Source of the DNA: Smittium mucronatum
Taxonomy: Eukaryota > Kickxellomycota > Harpellomycetes > Harpellales > Legeriomycetaceae
DNA length: 36,910 nucleotides
Assembly (NCBI GenBank): GCA_001953115.1
Contig: LSSL01000266.1
Coordinates: forward strand, 1 to 36,910
Direction of reading: 5' to 3'
Below, piece by piece: positions 1 to 12,067 of this stretch (the stretch's first letter is position 1; every line of letters starts with the position of its first letter). The translations under genes and the position numbers were made by a program. The notes beneath the pieces are model-generated. The model was given only the letters and a program-made list of their open reading frames with translations. It did no database searches and was not told where the DNA came from.

Positions 1-60
1 TTTTTTTTTGGGTTTACTTGTTTTATAGTTTTTTTGGATCTAAGATTTTTTTGCTTATTT

Positions 61-217
61 TGGGTGTCGGCCGAATATCGGCTCTGAGGCCCAGGGAAGT
101 TTACCACCACTTGGTTATGAAGACCCGTGGTGGACTTACTTGCAGCCTTCCTTAAACCAACCTTCGACCATAATGGCCTGGAACGTTTAGAGGGTCTTGG
201 CTCCTCCATGGTTGGTT
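61..217 (+). ncRNA. GC-richer island with nested inverted repeats; candidate structured RNA
   Basis: This stretch is much richer in G+C than its surroundings and is packed with complementary arms. GCCGA (70-74) faces TCGGC (78-82). CCACCAC (104-110) faces GTGGTGG (127-133), with a nested GGT/ACC (113-115 with 123-125). GGAAG (95-99) faces CTTCC (147-151) around that hairpin. AACCAACC (155-162) faces GGTTGGTT (210-217) around GAGG/CCTC (190-193 with 203-206). A T-rich run with eight T's follows near 261-268, which could end a polymerase III transcript. I do not recognise a family: U1, U2, U3, U6, SRP, RNase P and tRNA hallmarks were looked for and not found. The strand is a guess. It could instead be a remnant of a GC-richer transposon or gene. 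Confidence 0.3.
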
Positions 218-351
218 AGCTTAAAATAAAAAGTAAAAAGGACTTTCTGTGTTTTCTTACTTTTTTTTGGTTTTATGATTGAGAATCGGAATTGATATCT
301 CAATCGTTTTTTTTTTTGCTTTCTTGCTCTTTTTTCTTATTAGAGCGTTTA

Positions 352-448
352 ATTATCGATAAACACTAAGTACAGATAGCCTGTATACAATATACGGATC
401 TTTGGTACTATCTGGTTAGCTTTAAGCAGCTGGCTTAGTGTCGATAAT
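352..448. repeat. 97-base imperfect inverted repeat with nested hairpin
   Basis: The ends are complementary. ATTATCGA plus ACACTAAG (352-370, with a 3-base bulge) pairs with CTTAGTGTCGATAAT (434-448). Inside, CAGATAG (373-379) pairs with CTATCTG (408-414) and GTATA (383-387) with TATAC (391-395). This could be a small foldback element or a structured RNA. The 8-bp closing stem around about 80 bases resembles a tRNA outline, but there is no T-loop GTTCRA, so it is not called a tRNA. Confidence 0.4.
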
Positions 449-1196
449 ATAAAAAATGAGAATAGAAATAAATTTTTTTTTGAGAATGGGATTCTGAAAT
501 TTTATTGAATAATTCACCTAAAAAAATCCACAGTAGAGAGAGAGAACCTAAATAGCTTTAAATTTTTTTATAATTCTTTTTTTATTACAAGAACGGAATT
601 TTATAACGTATATTTTAGATTAAATATATACTTTTTATTTATCCATGTATTTTTCACATATATTTAAATAATTATTTATAGTATATTCGTAGGTTGAGCA
701 AGCTTCAGTTTTCCATATCAATATAATAAATAATTAAAAGAGAAAAAAAAAATTAATAAAAAAGAAAAGAAAAATGGTGTATATATATTAAAAAGAAAAA
801 GAAAAAACAATGCATAACCAACATAATCTGAAAAAAATGTAAAAAACTGAAGTTTCATTCGAAAGAACCAAAAAATTCCAAATTATCTTAAAAATTATCA
901 AGGATATATAAAATTTTAAAATTAAACCAGCACTTAATCTTTAACCTGGGTTTAAGGCAGAAAAATATAATCACACAACTTTTAATATAAATATTTTAAA
1001 AAACAATTCGATTGAATGATCAAATTACTCGTACTAAGTGTATATAGCTGAACATCAATCTTCACTAATTCAACCTTATTTTTAAAAAATGAGAGTGTAA
1101 AAAAATATTAAAAATGAAACCTAAATTAATTTTGCATTTCTCAAAAATGAAAAAAAAAAAAAAAAGATAAAATTAGTGAATGAGACTCTAATTGAT
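449..1196. other. Gene-free AT-rich stretch downstream of ENPP copy A
   Basis: This is the 3' flank of the minus-strand phosphodiesterase gene that ends at 1197. It consists of A- and T-runs and short poly-purine blocks. No convincing reading frame, RNA or repeat was seen. Poly(A) signals for the minus-strand gene cannot be told from background at this composition. Confidence 0.6.
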
Positions 1197-2734
1197 TTAT
1201 ATGAGCATGTTGTTAGCGACTGTAATATTTCCCTCATTTCTAGCTGAAGGAACTTTGAGCAACTTGGTAACAATGTTATATACATCGATAGCCCTAATAG
1301 CAGGAAAGTTTGTGGAATTAGTTGGAATCTTAGGAGATCTGAATGCGGAACCATGGGCAATAAAGATGGCTTGCATATTCTGTAAAGTGTTATCATACCC
1401 ATGTGCACCATAAGGAACATTTTCTTTGGTTTGGCGCTTTTCTAAATAAGTAGATCTCTTGGTAAAACCTGAACTATTGTATTCAGTAGCATTGAACTGA
1501 ATGAAATATGGTTCATTAGCTATAACTAAAATTGGCGGGATACGTTCGCTATATTCATATACATATCTTTCAGGAACATCTTTTTTGAGGTAAACATTGA
1601 ACTTAGTAGTGTCCTCAACCAATTTAAGTTTTTTGTAGATTGACATAGTGTCTTTATCATCAGCTGGATAGATACCTGCATGAGGCCTTAGATGGACAGA
1701 CAAAATTTTTTCTTTGGTTGGTTTCAGAGTAGAACATTTGAATTTTTTGTTATTTTGAGAAATTATCAAATTTGCTTGTTCAAGAAGTGTATTTATGAAG
1801 ATATAATCTCTTGGAACCATGCTTTGTTGCATTCCATGGTCACTCACGATAATAATATTGACTTTATCAAATAAATTTTTTGCGACTAGCTTATCAACTA
1901 GGTACTTGAAAGCGGAGTCGATTTGTACGAGTGTATTATTTACTTCTTTTGAGAAGGGCCCAAAATCATGCCCAGCATTATCAAGTTCTACAAAGTAAGA
2001 TACCAAGAATGTAGGTCTCTGGGCTTCAGGAAGCTGTAAAAAATCAACTAGTTTATCCATTTTTGGAAGCATTGGGATTGATTCATCGTATGGAGTGTGA
2101 TAAGTTGGTCTATACCCCATGATCTCAGCCTCTGATCCAGGGAACTGATCAACAGATGAAATAAGATTATTCTTTTCGGCTGTTACCCAAAACTATTAAA
2201 ACACATAAAATTATATTATTGTTGAACTTTATTCTTTTTCATAGATAATAGAAAACACTTACAGGTTCACCTAGCCACCATCTGGACTCTTCTTGACTTG
2301 GCTCAATGTAACTAAAGGTGGCGTTAAACCTTTTACTATAAAAAGTGTTTCCTATAATACCGTGCTCCTGAGGATATAATCCGGTTGCAATGCTGTAATG
2401 GTTGGGGAATGTGACGCTCTATTAATAAATAATAATATTTAGGTTTGAAAAAAATATTGCCCAGAAAACCAGCAACAGATTTCTAATTAAGATCTGCAGA
2501 GAATCGACTTACTGGGAAAACAGGCATCATAGAATCAGCAAAGACTCCGCTTTTTCCAAGATTGGCAATATTTGGAGTCAAGCCCCGGCTAAAGTAATCT
2601 TGAGCAAATCCATCAATAGAAATAAGAACGACAGTGTTACTTCTATTATTTAAAGGTAAACTATCATCTCTAATCGATAAAGGTGAACCAACTACTATTG
2701 TAGAAAAAAATAAGGTGTATGCTATAGCAAACAT
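1197..2734 (-). CDS. Secreted ENPP-type phosphodiesterase / nucleotide pyrophosphatase, copy A (3 exons)
   Basis: Exons are 2513-2734, 2263-2418 and 1197-2192; both introns are phase 0 and GT-AG (94 and 70 bases, donors GTAAGT and GTAAGT). The product is 457 residues. Residues 1-17 or so form a signal peptide, so the enzyme is probably secreted. Residues expected of the alkaline-phosphatase-like ENPP family are all visible: D41 in SIDGF, nucleophile T77 in VTFPNHY, N98, D197 and H201 in ELDNAGH, D244/H245 in SDHGM, H390 in HGYDN. Such enzymes use two zinc ions to hydrolyse nucleotide or other phosphodiester/pyrophosphate bonds; the substrate cannot be read here. Several N-glycosylation sequons are present. 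There is no C-terminal membrane anchor or ER-retention signal. The late motif reads AHGSAF where copy B has GHGPAF. A paralogue lies about 9.3 kb away on the same strand. The start is the first ATG of the signal-peptide exon. Confidence 0.9.
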
Positions 2735-5700
2735 AATAGATCGATTATCCTCTTAAATAAATATTTTCAATTCTATTTTATTTGAGGCTGGTAAATCAAG
2801 TTATATTTGAAACTATTTGATAAATCTATTAAAAATAAAGATTATCGATTTATATAAAATCAGACTTGATTCTAACAAACACAACAAAAAAAATAACAAG
2901 ATATCCTTTTAACTTAAAATATTACTCTGGTTTCTATTTAAAATACATTGATACACTTTTTTGGGGTGTTTAAATAGTAAAACAGCGTTTGATAATTTAA
3001 TTTTAATTATCCATAATTTAATTTTTTTTAAAATTTACCTGTTCTGATATCCTTGATTTTTTAAGCCAGCCCTCCTCCCTCCCTAGCATAAGTATCTATT
3101 CCAAAAATAACTTTATCTTTTTTTAAAAAAAATATTTTGGGCTAATCTTAGCCAAAAAATCCCCCATGCTTTATAATTGACCGAATTAAGAAAAATACTA
3201 ATATTAATATTAACAGATTATCGGCACTTTAATTGGGTGTTCTCCAAAAACTTGTACAAAAACTCAATAGCGGATAATACATACAATTAATTGAAATATG
3301 TATTCAATTATTAACTTTTTAAACCTAGCTGATATTTATTTTAGGAACTAATAATTTATGTGCTTTTAAATTATTGATTTTTACTTAGAATAACTATTTT
3401 AACGACACTTATACAAAAATTAAATAAGGCAAGACTATCATACTAACCACATTAATATTATCAGATGAATTACATCCTTCATATTGGGAAGAAAAAGGCT
3501 ATTTTTCACCAATTTATAAGAGCGTCTCCCCTTTTAAGTTTTATTTTTAAGAAAGGTTACACAAAATTTAAATGGCTAAAGTTACACGGATAAAAATAAT
3601 CTTGCATAAAGTTTTACAAATCTTTATAACATAAAAAGTGCCAATAGCGCTGATTTCTTTAAAAGTAGGGGTTAGGTAAGTACGAATTTGATGTCATCTG
3701 GCACGTTTTTTAACGATGCGTCTTTCTATAGACTTTATTTGGTAAAGCTAGAATATCACAAATACCAAAATTTCTGAATTAGCTTGAAATTTTTTTTCAA
3801 AAAAAAAAAAGCAACAATGAACCTTAAAACAATTCTCATTTCTTTTTTACATTTTTCATTGATTGTAGGTTCTTATGATTCTAAAATAATTAACGATTTG
3901 TATCCATGTATATTATGTCTAATTTTAATTAAAGATTTTCTTGCCTAGTTAGGTTAAAAAATATTGGCAAATATTTCGTTTTGAAGCTTCTCAGATATTG
4001 AATTTCTGGATTGTGTGAGATATTCTAAAAGAATCAATTATTTTTTGAACGCATATTTCCCGAAAACTTTGAACGAAAAAAGATGTACTTTATAATCCCA
4101 TTGTTGGTCAATTTGCTTCCAGGTTTTTAAAATTAGATGAAATAGGGATCCATAGAATCTAAAGTTTTATTTTACCGATAAACTTTAAAAGATTGGATAT
4201 TACTATATATACTAAATAAATAAAAATCGGAGTTGTTATATTGGTAACAATTATTGAAATCAATACAATAATTTATGTAATTTTTTTTTTTTTGGATTTT
4301 GCGTTATAAAAAAAACTAAGTTTCACAAGATAAACCTCAACCAATCTATAATTCTTAAATTATAAAGATAAATATTATCAAATACATAGTCATATTCTGG
4401 GTCTTACCTTTGAAATCATTAATATGTTATACTTTAGAAAAAAGTAAATTTTAAATAAAAAAAGAAATTAAATATATCGAAAATAGGCTTTTTTTGCGAA
4501 AAATTCGATATTGATATACTAAAGAGGCGAAGTTAATTAAATTTATATGAATTTTTACGAGATTTCGCATCTAAGTTTTAATTAAAATATTATTGGATAA
4601 ATTTCGTACATTTATTTATACTGTAAACTTATAGCCTTGTTAGTCATAGATTAATTTTATAATATTTTTTTTTCAAATAATTCATCTAAATTGTTTAATT
4701 ATCTTAGGAAGTAACTTTGTTAAAAAAAAGCCTATTATTATCTCTAATAAATTTTGTTTTTATTGTTTATTTGAAAGAACAATGTAAAAATACGAAATTG
4801 AAAATTAGGTCATTTTTAAGAGATCAAATCACAACATTTACTTTTATTAACTTATCGGATCTTGAATTTAAATTTTTTTGTTCATAGCTTTTATATTTAA
4901 ATAAAAAAAATTTATTGGTATATAATAGGCGAAAAAGAAAATTAAGGACGTTAATATTAGATATTTTGAAAAAAATAATATGATAAAAAATTGTTTTAAA
5001 CCTTGGATTCCAACTAAGTGAAGAACTCAAAAATTTAATTGGTATAATATAAATATTTTTAATTAAAAATCCAATAATAGAGTAAATTTTTTAATCATAC
5101 TGAAGATATACATATCAATATAAATTTTTTCACTATTTTATGAGTTTTCATATTCTCTTTTTAATTTTATAAAATAGTTAATAGATAATTTTATTTTTCA
5201 AATAGATTTGAATTAATTTAAAAAAAACATTCGAATAAAATTCAATTTTTCGTTTTAAATTTAATATCATGTAGAAATGGTATTTTTTCCTCCAATTCGT
5301 ACCCATTTGTAATATTAATCTACATATATGTGGAAGTTTCCTATACCCCGAGTTGTTTTGGGGGCTCATGGTGTCAATTTTGCTAACCACACTTTTATTA
5401 TCAACTTATTTATTTTCCAAAGATAATTATTTTAGAGGCTATAATTCCAATTAGCTATAAAAAATGGTCAATTAATTATATTAAAAGAAATAACAAAATT
5501 GTGGGAAATGTAGTATTATCAATATCTCAAATTTTTGATGAATAACTTGAGAGCGAAGATGTATTATAAAAACCTCACACTAAGCTTTAGTTCTTTATTT
5601 GAAGTTTTTATACTATTATTGATGCATTTTTTTAATTTTTTCGATCTTCTGCGCACAATGGAACCCTTAAATCATTCCATAAAAAGAATAAGCATCTTTG

Positions 5701-7125
5701 TATTTAGATTTCGTGAGTAATAAGGTCCGGAAATTCTTTAGATCCTATTAAGTCGCTTATAAATATATTCTATATTATGAATGAATAGATATGTAAAGAG
5801 AGTATGCCTTTGATTTCGAAGGCATATTTGAAATCCCTTGCACAATTATTCATTATCTTTTCTTTTCAAATCATTAAAACTAAAAATAATAATATTTAAT
5901 TCTTTGATTCAATATTATGGAAAAAATATTTATATTTTGCAATATATAAAGTTATCATAAATTTTTTTAATTATCTTTTTATGAATCAAATTTAAAAAAA
6001 AATTGTTTAATTTTTTTTAATTTGAAATTTTTTCTCATAATTTTCGATCAAAAATAGAAAAAAAAACTTATTAGTGTCAAATTTACTTGATTTATATATA
6101 TTAGACACAAAATAATGGAAAAATATAGTTTTATATGAAAATAAACTAAAAAATCTGGACCTTAATTAACAGATAAACTAATAAAATAAGTCATAAAAAT
6201 AGTTGCTTTTTTAAATAAACCAGATAAACTTATGAATTGGAAAAAAATTAAAAATAAATTAGAAAATTAGCTCTTAAGATCCTGGAAAAAATAATTAAAT
6301 TTCTGATTGAATTATACTTTATATTTTTCAATTGCATAGTTAAAATCATCTAAAATTAAAAAAAAAATTCGGATGACATTTAAATTAATTGAAAAATTAT
6401 TATATTATGGTAATAATTTTGCATAAATAAATTTATCTCAAAGAATAAGAATAATTTTTGGATCTAAACGTGATTTAAACTTATAGTATGGTAAAAATAG
6501 TGAAAAAATTAGCAAGTTTAATGAAACTTATCTATTAATTGTTTTAAATATTTGTGATTAAAGATAGAAATAAAATACTTTAAATTTTGAATAAGATATT
6601 CGTTTTTAAGCTATTAAATTTTGAAAAAAATCAAATCTCTGAACTAATTGCTAAAATAACATTTTATAAGGATTTTTTTTATAAAACTATCATTTTTAAT
6701 TATAGCGATTTAAATTTATATATTTATAAGAAAAAAAAGTATAAAAATATTTTAAATATTTTTTAATGATCTAATCTTTACTTGATAAATTTAGAAAAAA
6801 CATACACGACTTCAAATATATTTTTAATTCAATTCAACTCTTTGAGCTTTGTCAAAAAATATTTAAATCCACCTATTACAATAATATTTTTTCATTTTTT
6901 ATTTTTAATTTAAAATTTTTACGAAAATCAAAATTTACTCTTTACTAAAAAAACGAATACACCTAATTTGTATAAGTTTATAAAATATTTAATTATATTT
7001 TAAAAAATTATCGATTATTATAATAAAATTTGATTTAAAAATACATTTTTTCAATATCATGACCCCTTTATAAAAATATTATCATACATGAAATAAAATA
7101 TTTTTGTTTTGTTTTCGATATTTTG
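2735..7125. other. AT-rich intergenic DNA, 5' flank of ENPP copy A
   Basis: No supported gene. On the minus strand a TATATAAA-like sequence lies about 115 bases upstream of the copy A start (near 2848-2860), but such strings are common at this composition. A perfect 8-bp stem, TATGCCTT (5803-5810) with AAGGCATA (5819-5826), is the only neat hairpin noticed. Short open frames at 4824-5030, 5178-5390 and 5535-5720 look like chance. Confidence 0.55.
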
Positions 7126-7159
7126 AAATTACTTTAAATTAATTAATTTAAAGTAATTT
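7126..7159. repeat. Perfect 34-bp palindrome
   Basis: The sequence from 7126 is its own reverse complement about the centre between 7142 and 7143, with half-site AAATTACTTTAAATTAA and no spacer. With about 80% A+T, 17 consecutive self-complementary positions are still unlikely by chance: by hand roughly 0.34 to the 17th power per site, below 1 in 1000 for the whole window. It could extrude as a cruciform, be a short foldback remnant, or be a binding site. Flanks show no target duplication that I can see. Confidence 0.75.
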
Positions 7160-10100
7160 TGAAACCTTTAAAATATATTTTTTACATAACTATAGTAATA
7201 TTTTGTTTCTGATTAAATTTTTTTTTACAATCCTTATAAAAATTGAAAGATATTTGTAGTATTTTTATCAACGTGTTTTATAAAAATCAAATCAATTTTA
7301 TTTAATTTATCATCAAAATTTATTAGTCTTTTGGCTACTATAAAAAATTTTAAATTAAACTAAATTTTGCTAAAAAGATTAATATAATCGTAATTTTGAG
7401 TAAATGTGAATCAAATATTTTTCATCAGAACCCATGCTTATTCATTTAAAATAATTGAATAATACATTTTTAATTATATATTGCATAATTTATATTAATA
7501 TTAACTTTTATGGATTATTTTTTATTTTTATTAATAAAATTAAAATATTTCCATCAAAAATTCTTTTTAATTCCTTAAATATATAACATATTTCAAATGG
7601 AACAGAAAACCCTGGTGAAAATTATTAACTTTACTTTTACTTTTTTATCCTATATAGATAAAAATTTTATTACCCAATTTTCAAATAAAAGATAATTTCT
7701 TGATTTTGCTAATTTATCCATAATGAATATCGAAAAGAAAAATTAAATCAGAATAATTTATTGGCCTCTATATAAAAATTAAGAAAATTTTCTCGAATAT
7801 TTGAATACTTATTTTTATTTATACTAGTATTTTATGATTATATATACTATTTTTAGATGATTTTCTAAAAAAAAATTGGTTCTTTCAAAATTATTTTATT
7901 TAGATATTCTTTATCATAAATAACTTTTTTAAAAATAAAAATGGAAATTATAATTCAGTTTTTGCTTTTATAGAAAGATAAAACATCTCAACCAATAAAA
8001 AAATAAAAATCACAACTTTAAGGAAATTATTCTATTTTATTTGAAAATATAAACAAATTTTTTGGTAGTTATGGGTCAAAAAATTTTATGTAAAAATATT
8101 TATTACTAATAATTTATCTAACGTTTAGATAAAAAAAATTGACAAAAATTTAGATTATTGATTCACAATTAAGTAATTTGATACAAAGTTAATAAATTGA
8201 TAAAAATTAATAAAACTTATCATTAACTGGATAAAAAATTGCAAAATTCGATACAATTACATCCTTTATTTACATAACATGTTAGTTTTAATATTTTTTT
8301 CATGGTTATAAATATGAAAAGTCCACTGTTCCTTAAAGAAAATAAAAGGATTCGAATTCTAAATGAGATTCGTTAAAAATAAAACTTTAACCCGTTTCTA
8401 AAATGAATCTCGAATTAAAATTTGACCAATAGAACGGAATATCACCTAATTTGTATTTAAAATTCAGTATTGTATTGAAAATCTTTATTATTTTTTAGCT
8501 TTGTAGTCGATTATGATTTTTTTTATTCAGTTACTTGATTTTATATTCTTGTTATTATATTTTACATCAGAATAATTTAAACCTTTATTTAACTGTTTTA
8601 ATGTTATTATTTTTAATCCCATAATTTTTTAAGCATTATTAAATTAGGTTTTTTTGAAAATAAATTTGGATACTAATATTAAATTCGATTCTCCTAAACC
8701 AATCCATTAACCATAAAATAAAATTACTAAGAAATAACAGTAATATACCAACAATACCCCATTTTTACATCTTTCAGTAAAAATTTACACTTTTTTAAAA
8801 AAAATTCATATATTATGTATTAGATAATGATTTTTAATATAATATTTACTTATGGCTACTTTTATTTTTGTATGTGATGTTATAGAAATTTCGTAGATGC
8901 TTAAAATAGATGCAGAGAAAATTTTAGAAAATAAAATGTCAATTTCTATAAATCAATATATCTTTTTAAATTATGAGGTTTTGATTTTGATTGTAACTAC
9001 TTCATTTTTTTTTGTTTTTTTTTATATTAATGTTTTTGTACTAATAAATACATTATACAAGATAAAGAAATTCGGGTAAAATAAGTAAATGCCGCATTAA
9101 TCTCTTGAGTTTCTGATATTTTTATTACAGAAATAATAAGAAGCAAATTAATCATAATGAAAAATCATTTCCAGTATTTAATTAATTTTAAATGATAATT
9201 GAAATGCAATTTATTATACTCAAAAAAAAAATTAAAGAATAAAAAATTATTATTAATTAATGTACTATTTCATAAAAAATTATTTGGTAATTATTTATCG
9301 TAGTGTCCACTTAAAATTATTTTTATCTTTCAGTTAAATTAAAATAATTTAACTTGTTTTCTGATTTTAAATTTTGTAATAAATAATTTTAAAAAAATAA
9401 TTTTACATTTTTTTACCATTTAACTTGCAAAATTTAAAAATGTTAACTTTTTAAAAAAATGCAACTTTACTAAATGAAAATTTAGTAATTTATAATTTAT
9501 AAAAAGACCAATATCTTTTTTTGCGCAATTTATCAAATTAAAACGCATTTTTTTATTTAAAACACCGATTTATATGTAAATATGAGAATATAAAATTTTA
9601 TATTTTTTGCGTAATAAATGACATTATATATTTATTGAAAAAAAATTGCACATTATAAAATCCTACAATTATTTTTAAATAAAATTTATTTTAAATACCT
9701 CTGTAACTTTAATTATTTGATTTATAATATTTTTAATATCGCCAAAAAATATATAAAAATATTTTTTATAAAATTTTATAAATAAATGCATATATTTATA
9801 AATAGTGAACAGCAATTTTAATTAAATCACAAATAATCTAGAAATAAATATTTATAGATATGGAATAATTATATTCAGAAATTACCCATAATTTATACAT
9901 TGAAAATCTAGTTTTTTATTGATACTATATCGATTTTTCATACCAAGGCTTGTATCTGTTTAATCTTATAATAAAAATCATTTTTAATTATTTCAACATG
10001 CGATTTTAGTTAATAAATTTTTTTTTAAAAAAAATAGTATTTTTCATAATTTAAATTGTCCATAGTATATATTATATAGTTATACTAATCTAAATTGAAA

Positions 10101-10426
10101 TTTAAACACATATATTAATAGCAAAAATTATTTTTAAGAACTCTAATATTAGTTAAAACCTGATAACCTAGCAGTAAATATTTATATAATAAGCAATTTT
10201 TTACCTTTTGATTATAATTGCTCAATCCTTTAGATTGTAGAGAAATAATAGGATGTAGAAAATAATAATATTTTCTTAATTATGGTATAAAAGAGGGTAA
10301 TTTTCGATATAAAAAATTTCCTTAGATAATTTAAATGTTTGTATCTAGTTTTAATAAGTTGTAATAGTGCATATAAAAGAGTTAATTGTTGGTTTTGAAA
10401 CGTCACAGCACATTTAACGGCAATAA
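7160..10426. other. AT-rich intergenic DNA without recognisable genes
   Basis: Long A- and T-runs, with stops in all frames at the expected rate. The 60-codon frame at 8897-9079 is dominated by F, I, V and K, as random AT-rich sequence would be. Nothing else is supportable. Confidence 0.55.
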
Positions 10427-10780
10427 TTGTATTCTATATTTAAATTCGTATTATTAATATTCTTGGTAAAAAAAAATTACCAATTATTTCTTAAAACTCA
10501 GCAATATTTTTTCAGGCTATTTCTGCACAGCTATACAACAAAAAATCAACATATATATATTTCTCAGATAAATAAATTTATTTTAAATATTATTTTGGAG
10601 AAGATAGAAAACAATTCCAAAATAACCGGAGGTGATTTTGAAACCATTAAACTTAAAATAATAATATTTCAGTTGGAAAAAAAAAATTCTGCAAAAAATA
10701 TTATCCCAAACCATTTAAAATGCTTAAAAAAAATTGATATACTTCGAAAATTCCTTACCTATCATATAAAGCAAAAATAA
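10427..10780 (+). pseudogene. Possible relic of a LINE (APE-type) endonuclease domain
   Basis: An open frame of 117 codons starts at a TTG directly after a stop and has no good ATG. A frame this long is not expected often at this A+T content (stop chance near 0.1 per codon). The part ENNSKITGGDFETI resembles the GGDFN block of APE endonucleases of non-LTR retrotransposons. The later PNHLKCLKKIDILRKF resembles the segment that usually follows (L..L.LIDIWR). Past the stop, in the same frame up to about 10900, HSKIILDFM could be further degraded endonuclease sequence. No reverse transcriptase was seen nearby. If real, it is a short, dead 5' fragment of a retrotransposon. It may also be chance. 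Confidence 0.25.
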
Positions 10781-10900
10781 AAATTGTTTATATTTTTTTT
10801 CACTCAATAAAGATCAGTTCTGCATTTCTTTCTGGCTGCAATAATTTCCCATTCTAAAATAATCTTAGATTTTATGTTAGCTTTTGTCCATAAATAATAT

Positions 10901-12067
10901 TTCTAGAATTTTTTTTATTAATAATTTGGGTTATAAAACCAAAATCATTAAATTTTATTTAAATTATTAATGAAACTTCCCGCTTTTACTATTTTTTTCA
11001 ATATTTTTTTATTATTTCAACGTATATATTTGGGACTTTGATCGAAATAGCCTTTAGTTTGCCCATCATAATTTTATTAATTTATTATAATTGTATTTTT
11101 TTACATATTAATGATAAAATTATTTTAAAGTATACATATTAGCTTATTTTCTACCAAAAACTTTTGTTAATGGGATTGTTTTAATACTATTAAAAGAAAT
11201 AAGAATTTCACTAAAAAAATCTAAAAAATGAATATTATATTATATCCAATTCCCCTCTGCCACTTCATCAGCATCATATGTTTTTTGTATATGTCATTTA
11301 TTTATTTCTTCAAAATTTGTTATTTAGTTAATAAAAATATCTTTAAACTGATTTTAATATAATTTTAAATTGTTTAATAAATTTTTAAAAATAATATCTG
11401 CAAACCTCCCTATCACCCTAACACCGCCATAACTCTTTTTATTGGTTCAAGTTAGTCTAGAGAATCACCAATACCTGAATCTTAAATTTTCTTGTCAGTG
11501 GATTAAAATTTGAAAATATTCTATTCTCAGAACAAATTCTTGATATGAGATTTCAGTTTGGGACTTAATTAAAGTATATTTAACCCCCTCCCCCTCTTCC
11601 CTTAAGGAATTTTTTAACTCTATACAACCGAGTATTTTTAATAATTAATATTAGATATTAGCTTATTTGTCTTTTATCGATTTTTTTAAGATAATATAAA
11701 TATTAATCATCTTAAATTAATAAGTTATTTTTTGACAATTGTTAAAAATCATATTCTATATTTTACAGTAAAATCTTTATTTTATTCATATTTATTTTCG
11801 TTCGATTTAATATAAATAAATAAGTCGAATAGGGGTATATTTGGGGTTTTTTAATTTACTTATTAATAACAATTTTTTTTTCGATTAGTCGCCTTGAAAT
11901 ATCAATTTTTTTTAATTAAGTTTATTAATATAAGCCAGTAAATTTTACTAAATAGTAGAAATTAGTAAAAGAACAAAATTAATCTCGGATTATTTGAAAG
12001 AGAATAAGAATGAAGAGAGGTTTATATAATCTTAATTTTTTTTTGTTTTTATACCTACACAAGAAAT
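10901..12067. other. AT-rich intergenic DNA downstream of ENPP copy B
   Basis: No gene or repeat is supported. A few slightly GC-richer patches occur (for example near 11400-11430 and 11580-11610), but they give no reading frame of note. Confidence 0.55.

Noticed and set aside
171..217. MAWNV followed by a stop, resembling the WNVRGLG start of LINE endonucleases
   Set aside because: Only five residues match before the stop, and making the rest fit needs two single-base shifts; too weak to call.
362..441. tRNA-like outline with an 8-bp closing stem
   Set aside because: No T-loop consensus, no anticodon arm of correct geometry and no A or B box.
8897..9079. 60-codon plus-strand frame with a hydrophobic end
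   Set aside because: Poly-T translates as phenylalanine, giving a false membrane segment; no other support.
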